Source: Apostichopus parvimensis
Lineage: Eukaryota; Echinodermata; Holothuroidea; Aspidochirotida; Stichopodidae
Reading direction: 5' to 3'
Assembly (NCBI GenBank): GCA_000934455.1
Contig: KN882840.1
Span: 50,687-79,426 of the forward strand
Length of the DNA stretch: 28,740 bases
The notes under the pieces were generated by a model that ran no database searches, was not told where the DNA came from, and saw nothing but the letters and a program-made list of their open reading frames with translations. Below, in pieces: positions 9,792 through 21,000 of the stretch (position 1 is the stretch's first letter; each line of letters begins with the position of its first letter). The position numbers and the translations under genes are program-made.

Positions 9792-10819
9792 CTTAATGTT
9801 TCCTGTTGTGAGCAAGACAATATGAAAGCTTTGTGTAATTTTTCACACGTTTGATCAACCGTTGCTGTTTTTCTCTGTTTTCAGTGATTGAAAACTGCTT
9901 ATCACATAAGATTGTCGTGGCAAACATGAAAATTCACCCTTTCTTCTTTCTTACTTACAAGCAACAATATTGCTTAACTTTATTTTGGTGACATGTCCCT
10001 GCTTTTAAAATAATGGGGCACATAAAGATATTTTGTATTTGATTTTGCAAAGATTTATTTTGTAAATTAATATATATTTCAAAATCATAAGCATATTCTT
10101 TAGGCCCACATAAACATAACCAAGTGAAGCTTTTGTGGTGGTCTATTTTCATTCAGTTTATCCCTATAGAAGGATGGTAACAATTCCGTATGTCAAAAAA
10201 TGAAAAGTATGTAACAGTTTCTTCACCGTACATGAATTTCTAATCGCTTGTTTCCAGAAATACTGATGAACTCGACAGGCTATATCTTCAGAAGTTACCT
10301 TTGAATCCTCCCCTCCTCCCCCTCCCCACCCACCCCCTCAACATTTAACATATAGAAGCTACTGAGACAGTATTGTGAAATACACCTCATTTAGACACTC
10401 AAGAATACAAATTCTAATCTCTTAAATGAATCCACATATTTGCTCAGAAAAAGTAATCTTTTTTTGTGCAAAACTTTTGCTTGTCGATGATAAATCGCTT
10501 AATTGCAAAAGAGAGAGAATGACAAGTGAAGTGTTGGACTATTTTAATGTCCTTAAGATGTTAAATTTGTCTGTGACCTTGCCAACCATTGCAATAACCT
10601 GTCATTTGGGCATTAACTTGTCAATTCTGACAACATTGACTGTTGAATTAACTGTCATATTTGACAATTGTTACTTGTAAGAGATATTTGATTCATCTAA
10701 TTGAGATGAATAGATGAATTAAGAGATATGTCTCCAGGCAGATAATGTTGTTAATGTCGGCATTGTTAACATTGCTTTGGAGAAATCTTATAGTTTCCAT
10801 TGATCTGTTTTTGCTATAC

Positions 10820-10839
10820 TACTGTATGTACATACAGTA
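10820..10839. repeat. Perfect 20-base palindrome
   Basis: TACTGTATGT is followed directly by its reverse complement ACATACAGTA. Such a site could bind a dimeric factor or be a simple AT-rich coincidence. There is no further support. Confidence 0.6.
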
Positions 10840-11122
10840 TAATTGTGGCATTGTTGCTGCAAATGAATTCTACAGTATGTTTTTCAGTCTCTCTCTAATT
10901 GTGTCTGTTGTAATTCTCTAAAGTTGCTTTTGTGTGGTCTAGCAATGTTTGTCTACTTCTGGACAAGTAAAATACCCTGCTGTTGTTCTTTTATGAAATT
11001 CAACTTTATTATTAGTAAGCTGTATGTATAAAAGTAAGAGGGTCTGACAATTTGATCTGCTAGGCTTGAAATATCAGTCCCTCTAACTTTATATATTTAC
11101 CTATGTCACAGGTTTTTGCTGT

Positions 11123-11143
11123 AGATAAGCAGCATGCTTATCT
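11123..11143. promoter_or_regulatory. Inverted pair of GATA-type words
   Basis: AGATAAGCA and TGCTTATCT form 9-base arms around GCA. AGATAA is the GATA-factor consensus, here in two opposed copies about 630 bases before the first mapped exon. Regulatory use is inference from motif and position only. Confidence 0.25.
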
Positions 11144-11771
11144 ATATGCTCTCTCATTTTTGAGTGAGATTTACTTTAGGGTAGGCAGTACTTTCATCTG
11201 ACATTACCGTTACTGCTGTTCAGGTGAACCGTTTAAGTCAGTTTGAAGAAAATTCCTACAAATAAATATGATTTTATGTGAAATAGTGTATATAGGCTGG
11301 ATCAATAGACATTGCAGAGTTTCAGATATATATGGTAATGACACAAAGCTTTACACTAGTATTCAATTAACCTATAAGAACATCACTAGAGATTCACTGT
11401 TCTTCATTGGCAGTCTGGAAGCTTCTGGATGGTTGCATATTTCAACATAATGCTATTAAAGGTAGAACTTTGTGAATTTTATTTTGGAACCTATACAAGA
11501 ATATGTGGCAAAAGAATTGATTGTAATTAGAACATGTTTGCTCTCCGTTCCATAAATCTAGATGTTTCCCCTCTTGTGAAGTACTAGTGTTTCTTTCTTT
11601 TTGTATAAAGCAGGTCTAATGTACAGAGCATTTTTCAGAGTACTTACATATACTTTATGAAAGTTTTCCACATCACTACACAATATTCTGAAATTTACTG
11701 TATCTTTAACATACAGTCAGTCATCTGTATAGATTGTTTACTTGCACTGAAAATCTCTTGTTTCTTTACAG

Positions 11772-12062
11772 ATCTTGCCAAACATGGAAACAATGGAAGA
11801 AGCCCAACACAGCTTGCTATCATAAGTTGAGGCTCTGTAAGGTGAAACTGGCAGTGAAATCCTGAGAGGTTGTCAAGATGAGTAATTTTAATGTGACAAC
11901 TCCAAATGCTGCTTCAGGCTCTGCCATCTCCCTGGGCGGAGAATGGACTGGTCGAGACCAAATGGAAGCTAACAAATACAAGAGCACTATATTTCAGCAC
12001 ATGAGACTTAGACAGAAGGGAAAACAAAGGAAATCAAAGAATTATGATAATGGCCGCCCAAA
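11772..12062 (+). CDS. Exon 1 of the coding model: 5' UTR plus start codon
   Basis: The exon follows a pyrimidine-rich acceptor ending TTTCTTTACAG, so at least one untranslated exon lies upstream. The start codon at 11878 has A at -3, and an in-frame TGA at 11863-11865 closes the frame upstream, which fixes this start for this transcript. The coding part (185 nt) begins MSNFNVTTPNAASG and becomes strongly basic near the end (RLRQKGKQRKSKNY). The donor is AA|GTGAGA at 12063, leaving two bases of a split codon. No signal peptide or membrane segment is seen. Confidence 0.65.
11784..11825 (+). other. Upstream ORF in the 5' UTR
   Basis: An ATG at 11784 opens a 13-codon frame (METMEEAQHSLLS) that ends in TAA at 11823-11825, 52 bases before the main start. 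A second in-frame ATG lies three codons in. If the exon is used as drawn, scanning ribosomes meet this frame first, so it could lower translation of the main protein. The sequence shows the frame directly; a regulatory effect is inference. Confidence 0.4.
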
Positions 12063-15000
12063 GTGAGACATTTTTCATTAACATTTTTGGTTGCCCATGC
12101 CAAAGGCATGTATTGTAACCTATGCATTCAAGTTGGTGTGTGTGTGTGTGAATGTTACTCCTGTAGCTTGTAAAAGCTAAATACAGTATAATGAGAGCAG
12201 ATAGCTGTCTAACTTGACACATGGTTGCTCCATAGTGAGTAAATAAACCCTACCATTGTGGGTGTGGTCAAAGGTCTTTTAGGGTCAACAGAGGACAAAG
12301 TCTGAAAACCATGCAAACATGTTACTCCAGAAAAACATGGACAAGCTTCTAATGTTATATGTTGATCTGCCACAGAGAGTAGGAGCAGACTATAGCTATA
12401 GAAGCAGGTCAAAGGTCATTTAGGTTCAGCAGAAATCAAAATCTGTAAACCATGCAAATGCAGTATGACAACTCCAAAATCATTGGACAAGCTTGTAATT
12501 TTATATGTTAATCTACAACAGAGAGTAAGAACAGACTAGACCTGATGGTTGCTCCAAAGTGAGTAAATAAACCCTACCCTTGTGGGTGAGGTCAAAGGTC
12601 ATTTATGTTCAGCAGAGATCAAAATCTGTAAACCATGCAAATACAACATGATAATTCCAAAAATGCATGGACAAGATTGTAATGGTATATGTTGATCTGG
12701 AAAAGGTCATTTAGGGTCAGCAGAGGTGAAGGTATGCAAGCATGGTATAAACTCCAAGAGTAAAGCTTGATTAAAATTGATATGAAGTCAAAAAATTCCT
12801 TATGGGCTTATCCATCTTATAAAAGGGTGTGCAAAAAGCCTAGGTTAAAGTCAGAAAGACAGTAATCCCAATAGTTACAGTACACTTAGATGCAGAACTT
12901 CGTACATTTCAAAGTTTGAACATTTCTTTAAAATACAAAACCCCAAAAGTAGAGCCGAATGAAGGTATGTACTATTAAATTTTTAAAAATTGATTCTCCT
13001 TTATATTGGATATCAAAATTATTTGGTTGTATAGTTATTGTTTTCTGTGGAAGACAAAGGTAAGTTAAGGTCACCAGAGATCAGAGTACATACAACCTTG
13101 TAAACGCAATGATCTTGGATGAACCGATATAGGTAGATTACATGTAGAACTAGTATTTTCTTTGGAGGCAAATGACTGTTTGAGGTAAGCAGATAATCAA
13201 CTTTAATTCCAGCAAGCAAGGTTTGATTAATTTGATACAGATACAAGAACTGTAGTTAGGTATATATGCAATGAGAACTGCAAAAACCCAAGTGATCATT
13301 CAATGTCAAAAATGGACAAGCTTGAAAAACTCTGGTGTGAAGTGTTACATTTAATGTTTTCATACCAAAAGTGGCAAGTACTGTACTCACTGAAGCCTAA
13401 TCATGATGGTTCTCTGGTTAGTAAAGTAACTCAAGCTACCATGAATATGAAATGATAAATGCATGAATTTACCTTTTGTTTTTACCTTTGACAATCTATA
13501 TATCAACAAAGTGATCACACATGATTCATATCACAGACCTGTGTGAATATTAATTGTTCATACAATATCATTGCGTTAGATACTGTATGTTTCCCAATTT
13601 ATTCTTTCATTTACAAGTCTGAATGAATGGTCAGTGATTTAAATGTTTGTGCTTACTGTACAAAGTTTAGCCTCTTCTGTTGCTGCAATTATATTACTCT
13701 GCTTGAAAGAGAACCTCCCATAGGAACTCTATTTTTCATGAAATCAAAAGTTTAATCTCAACATCTACAGTATTTTCTCAGCATGTGCCTCATTTAAAAT
13801 CTCTTTTGTGAGTTTACAGCCATTATCAACCTTGAGCTATACTTTATGAAGAATTAGCCAGGGCAATTAGAATTCACCTCCATAGAATTTTATTTTGCAT
13901 AAGTACAGGGCAAGTATTCAAGTTTCCTTATAATGAGGTTTTCTCCCCGGCTTATGCTGAACATTAAAGTAATCTATGGTAATATATAAGTTTCTTTAAA
14001 TACAAGCATTGCTTTTTATAATCAACTCTTTGTTTTTTAATGGTGATATCCCACAGTACTACTTGTTGTTTTTATGAGTGAGCAAAGAAAACAGCCCAAT
14101 AGGATCTTCCTCCTGCACTAGAAACTATTAACGATGGTAGCATCCTGTCTCCATTCAGGAGAGTCATTTCAAGAGAATCATGTTTTTAATATGCTAGCCA
14201 ATGTTTGAAATAAAAAAATCTCATGCTTAGCAGTGGTGTTAAACCTTAATGATAAACAAGTTGTAATATTTTTTATTAACTGTAAAAATTACAGTTGTGA
14301 GTTTTGTCCTGCAAGTATACATAATCTATATAGTTTTACCCAAAGTGAGTTTGCAAACAAATTGGGTTCTTGAATTGGATTTTGTTAGTGATCAGCTGGT
14401 ATTGACTGAGCATCACTATCCCGGTAAAGAAGTGTCATGAGCTTATTTCAGTGGCATTTTCTGTGTCCACACATTAGACCAACCTAACTATGATAAAACA
14501 ATGACAGGATTGGGGGGGGGGCAAGGGGTGGGCAAGGGGTGGGGGCTAGGGAGTGGGCAAGGGGTTGGCTAATGGGTGGGGAGAGTCAGACCTGTAGGTG
14601 CTTGCATCCTGTAACCTCTTGGAAGCCTGTGAAGAATGCACACTGTTGATTTTGTGGCAAATTAGTGCTTGCAACAGTTCAAGTTACATGCCTTGAAAAT
14701 GGGGACACAACAATTTTACCTTACTTTTACCAAATTTCCTCCTGCATGGGAGAACATCCTTTTCCAAAAACAAAAGCTCTAAAATTAATTGATATGCTCA
14801 CAGGAAAGCCTATACTTGTTACTTTGGACAAATACTGTAATGTTACTTTAGGCAGTTGATAATCCACAATATATGAATGCATCTTATATGTGATACATTG
14901 TGCGTTTCATATTGGTTGCATTCTCGCTTCTCTGCGGGTCTATACAGAGCAGTACATTATATGTACAAACTACACATTACTATGAAACTGCCATTAAGGC

Positions 15001-18000
15001 CAAGGATAATTAATCCTATCAATTAACAAACAGGTTGTCCAGATCCCTGGAGCATCTCCATGGCAACATTCCTAACAAGAATGTGATTGTGAGCATACAA
15101 TCTTGATCCTTCTATGCCTGTAAATCAAAACCACCAGTATATCTCGATCACATGTATGTATGCATTCACATGGACAATTTTATTAAATTCTCATTGTAAG
15201 CTAACAATTCCAGTCAGGGCTTTAGTGTATGTTTTCATCACTTCCACTTGGCATCTTGGATATTGAGAACTGAAGCAATGTCTTAATTAGAAACAGCAAG
15301 AAGAAACAAACAGTTAGTGATATCTGAGTAATTGATGAACATGACAGGTATGGTACTGTTGCTGCATGTTATGTAGAACTTGTGAAGTTTTTGTTTGCAG
15401 TCCTGTTGTTCGCACTCATGTCACAGGTCAACACCAGAGACATCACAACTCTACTCTGAAGGTGAATCGATGTCACGCACTCCTCCACCTAAGAGTGCAC
15501 CACCAGGATCTAAACCGAGGTGTGACAGGCACTACGAAGTAGAAAGGAAGGCAGGAAGAAAAGTCTTGGAGCCACATCTGAAAATTAAGAGATCTCCTAG
15601 AGTACAACCTGATGATATTCATGAAGTAAGAGTGACCTCATTTTAAATTGATTATTAAATTATTAAATTAAAGTTTTTAAACCTAAAGGACCTGAGTGTG
15701 AATTACACTTGGTGGTGTTTGACCATGTGGAACAATTATATATACAAATATGAAATAACTACACATGAATGTGTTCTTGTTCTGGGTTCAGCACTAAAAC
15801 AATCAACTTTAAACTGGTCTGGTTTGGTTATGTCACATTAGCTTATAGACCCCTTGATTGTTGTATTTATGGAACATTTGTTTATTGGAAATATTCATTT
15901 CATACAGTAAGTGGCCAAAAATAAAAGGCAACTACTAAAGTACATTATAGAATCACTCAATATGTTTAAGAAATTTTTACAGCAAAGTAAATTTGTGAAC
16001 CATTTTAACTCAAACTGTAATTTGATGGACAAGGTTATCAAACAAGACATTTTCAGGTGAGCTCTTGAGAAGAAACTTACTGTACCCTACAGGAAACCCT
16101 TTACAGTTTGAAAGTAGAGCAGAAAACCTTTCCATAACAGAGCTGTTAAGGTCACAGGATGCTGGTCTTTTGGTGCCCCATTGTTGGATGGCAAAAACTA
16201 CATTAGTGAAATGGTAATTTAATGATGACTGCATTAAACCAGAGAAGAGAAACTGACCTTCATCAAGACCTTCAATCTTGTCATCATGTACATTACAAAC
16301 ACTTTGAATTTTAAGAATAATAACTTGACCTGCACTCAAAATTTTATATTTAATTAAAATGTGAATTTTGTTACCACAAATGCTAAAAAGTTGAAGAGCC
16401 AGTTTGTTCCTGAATAATTATGAATTTCTCAAATTTATGCAATATGAGGTAGGGAAAGCACCTGGATGACTGTGAGAACAAAAGTGTGTTATGTGTGAAG
16501 GACACCAGATGACCAGAAAATAGCAGAATTGTTTAATAATGCTAGTAATGTTAGAAAGAAATCCCATACATACTGTACAGTACTTGTCAATACAGCTATG
16601 TCTGTTTGACATGATGTATATACTACTGTGCATGAAGCAATATCTTAGCATATATGCTTAACATACATACATCAGTATCTTTTTAGTTTTTTGGAAAATG
16701 TGGAAATGTTTTTCTTATTGATTTGCAGTATCAAAATAATTCTGCTTTTGTAAATTCTAATCTGCACCTGCCAAGCTCATTTATACTGTGGGTTCTAAGA
16801 TTGCAGCTTCCTGTCAAATCGATCAACAATTTTGCAGGTTTGGCCATAGCACTTTGACATTTGGTATATATGCCTAGAGGTCATTTAGGACAGTAAGAAT
16901 ATATGTAAGAAAGTGCATTGAGCGGGCATACAGGTTGTCTTGCACTCATTAAAGCACTTAAGTTATCAACAGAACCGATAGAGCAGCAAGCGACCCAATG
17001 AAATTGTCCATCTGTACTTGGAAGTAGTAGTAAATGCTTGGTAAATGGATAAAAGTTATCAAACATTTGCCCAGCTACTTAGCTGGATTAATTTCTATAG
17101 AAAGCCTTTCACATCAAAGAAAATATCTTGCAGAACTTTGAGAGAAAACCAACAAGACAACAGTGTATATTATATTACAAGCAGCTTTGCTCTTTGTATC
17201 ATCTATATATCTTATATATCTAGAACTAACATTCAATATAATCTCAATATATCTGTATGGAAATGTTATATTAAGGATTTGGAAATAAACTGATATGAAT
17301 TTATACCATTACTTAATCTTACCTTTCTTCTCTCCATGCACTCTAATTTGCTTGTATTGACATTATGGCTTTCAAACTTTAATGATTTTAAAACTAGGTA
17401 TGGTATGTTTACATTCCAAATTACTCAATTTGACAGAATTTCTGTTAGTGGATTTGAACACCAAGTAACTATAAAGTACTAAAGTCTATATAGTGTATAG
17501 TTCATATTTGTTTACTGCGAAACAGTTAAAATGGAAGTAATTTGAACAAATAAGCTGGTTTCAATGCCAGATAGTACTAAACGACCAAATGCACACAGCT
17601 TTAAAAATTACAGTAAGTTGGATGATGGATCCAATTAAGCTGTAGGTGACATACTGTTCTGTACTGATCGTTATGCGGTTAGTGCACATACACTGTAGCA
17701 TGTAAACAATTAACCTTGTATCCAACTCCTGTCTTTACTGCTACATGGAGAGCATCACAGATTAAATCATCATTGTACCATTAGAGACACATGTTTGCTA
17801 ATGAAGCTATTGCAACATTGATTGCTAAAAGAATTCACAGAACCTCTCTGACGGGTCTCTCTTTTCATATTATTGTACACTGAAAAATTGCTGATATTTT
17901 CTGTAAGATTCTGCTGCTCTCCTAGTTAAATGTAATTGTGGTCAGTACCAGATCTCATTATACTGCAGATAATACGATATTCTAATGAAAGCCTAAGCTG

Positions 18001-21000
18001 TACTGTATATTGTACATTGACAAATATCCTCAAATTTTCTAATTTGGCTTCGAGTACTCACGGTTTGCATTTTGTCTTGTATCTCACCTTGGCCTTGGTT
18101 TTCAGTGCCTATATAGATTCTTGAGAGGAGGATTTTATGCATAGAATTCATATACATAGTACAGTGGGTACTTAAGCTAATCCAAGTTAAGTTTTTTATC
18201 TTTAGTGTTGTGTTATATCATACATTATTGTCTTAAAAATCTCAGATTCATTTAGAGAGTGTGTTGTTGCCATAGCATCAGGAATTAAATGGATTGTTGA
18301 GTATTTATGTATACACATATGAAGTGAGCAGAAAGTTCACTTGGATCAATGGAAGGTGTTCTATACACTTCTCTAAGCAGTACTTACACAGATCAATGGA
18401 TAACACCCACACATTGCAGTACAACACTTTGAAAGAGAGATGTTATTAAAGAGCTTGAACAAGACTTAGAAAATAATCAACTTTCATGCCTGTCTCTCTC
18501 TCTCTCTTTTACAGGTGATTCGGGAGTATCCTCTTGGGTCGGGGATGACCATGACAAAGAGTAAGAGCAAGGTAGCGGTCAAGATAAATACAGGACTTCC
18601 ACTGGACCCGCCACCTGCCCCCAGGATAGAACGAGTTGAAGAGTAAGTTGAGCATTATCAGACAAACTTATTAAATGAAGAAAGCTGTTAGGAAGACCAG
18701 GCAAAATTAATCAAATGAAACTTACTACAATTACCCCTCCCATTCATCTCCGTTCCACTTTCCCCTCCCACTTTAACAAATTGCAACAGTATCCCAACAG
18801 CAATGAAATATGACTAGAATCCATTCAGCCCATCATATAGGTTAGAAATGATGTTATAAGGTGCAAGAAAACCATGTCATGGCTAATGAACTGTACTTAA
18901 CATTATAATGACCAGATCATATCTTTTTAAATACTTAAATACTTATAATACAACAATTTTACCTGTATGTCATTTGGCAATGTATTAAGGCAGAATTATA
19001 TCATTATTTACATTTAGAAGCAATTTACTTTATAGTGAACACTTTAAATCTTTGTATCTGATTAAAAAGCAAATGGATTCAAACCATCGTTTTGACTGTG
19101 ATTATAAATGTGTTGTGATTCCTAATTCTTTGTATCAAAGTGTTGTTTCTAAATTTAGAAAGAAAAGCAATGGTAGAAAAGACATTTAAAGTCTTCATGC
19201 TTATCTTAAGTGGCATGAAGACCTGTGTGTATAATTTACACTGTATGTATGATATGAAGCTGTACTCAGTCCCTTTTACACCCACTTGACCACTCATTTC
19301 TCTACAGTGTCTAGCTAAGGTGTTTGTTGATCTTTGAGCAATGTATACTCTATTCTAAATTGTAAAAGATGCAAGTCGTACATGTTTTATCTTATTTTAA
19401 TCCAGATTCCTGCAAGGCCCTTTAGAGGCTTATCTTGCAAGATCAGAGTAAAAAATATTGTGATCAATGTAGATTTATTCCATGTGGAAAGCAAAGACAA
19501 CTTCAAAACTGTAGTTAATAACATACTTAAAGGTTTTTCCAAATTGAATATTTAAAAACCAAATTAGTTTTGACAGAATTGGCATGCGTTATGGTAATTT
19601 TCTTTTAGAAAGTTAACTTGATTAAGTCAGTAGCCCCTTTGAATTAATATTGAAGCATAGTTTGAAAGTAAAATTCAGACTGTTTGGAATACAGATCGTT
19701 GCTATTGATATCAATAGTTATGTAAAGTAATCGACGAGAAGACAAATTATCCAGTTTTAGATGCAAGAGCTACATCAACATGTTTCTGTTCTCAGGGCCC
19801 CAGCCCGTTGGGTGGGGGGAGGGGGCATTTGCCCCCCCTTGAGATTTTCATTTCCTAAATGAAAGTAGGCCTACGATAATGTGAATGCCTGGACAGTATG
19901 TGTTGTTTCAGTTAGTTTCAGCAAAATGTTCATATCGTATCTTCTGATTTCATTAGTTAGTAGTGTGCAACCTCAAGATTCTAGGCTAGTATCGTAGGGA
20001 TGGTGTTAAAAAAATACAGGTTTACAGTGTTTTAACCGGTCATCCGTATATATGCCCAATCACAGATGTAATGACTAAAGGCTACTGTACACCCCTGTAG
20101 TACTAACTTTGATATTGACAGTTCAGCATCCAATTCCAAGGTATCAGTCTATCATCATTTCAAAAATATGAGGATCTTTAAGTACTAGAGCTACAATATT
20201 TGCATAGACATTGGCTCATGTTATAATTTTGATACTGAAATCGCATAACAGTTTTCACTTAATTAGCCATTCTAGCAACAATGACATTATAAGAAACTCT
20301 AGGGAGTAAACTGGTTCCTGTAGAGCAAGTGGGTCACTGATAATAATCTTGTTGACAGTGTTGTGTTTATAAATCTTCACCTGCAGAATTATTGAAGATT
20401 TAGTTCCCAAGTAGCAGTTCCTTGATTTAACATTCTGCAAGACATTAGAATATACTTGAATAAGTAAACTATTTGAAACTTGTTCTGCATAAACTGTCAA
20501 GGCAAGTAACCTCTAGGAGGGTCTTCACCCTGGTTTATAAAAGGTAACATCTTTCATGTGATATTAAGCCAGCAGGGAACATTATAAACAGTATATTACA
20601 TTTAAACTCACTGCAATGAAACATACATAATATTATGTGTTGTAAATATTCCCCATGATGCATTTAACTGGTCACATCCTACTGTATAATTATGAATTTT
20701 ACTTGTATTGCGTTTCACTACAGTCTGTCCGTCATTATGTCAGTTTGTTCTACTGTATAATTATAGCTTCAAATATATAAAGATGTCACTTTCTGAATTT
20801 TCTGGTAATTTCTCCTATCTTAATATTTTTCTAAGCAGGCAGCTTCCAGCTGATGATGGCCATGAGAGGTAAGGTCCTTGAAATTCTTTCCAATCACTTA
20901 ATGTAATTATAATCATCTCGAGGCACCTGGAAACTGGTTACAAAATGTATCAAAATTTTCACAGGGACACGATGTAATGAACAAGTATTTAGATAATTTA

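Larger units (their letters stand above)
9799..11771. other. Region upstream of the first mapped exon
   Basis: The untranslated first exon and promoter of the gene may lie here or further left, but I cannot place them. Visible items are a C-rich run (about 10308-10338), a perfect 20-base palindrome (10820-10839) and two inverted GATA-type words (11123-11143). The stretch is otherwise AT-rich. Confidence 0.4.
12063..15426 (+). other. Intron 1 (about 3.36 kb)
   Basis: The intron is AT-rich with no supported exon inside. It contains a short (TG)n run near 12135-12150, the DR1-bearing tandem repeat at 12222-12740 and the G-rich minisatellite at 14509-14582, listed separately. A more distant, degenerate AAGGTCA-containing stretch lies near 13065-13085. 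Elsewhere I see only scattered short frames of chance length. Confidence 0.55.
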
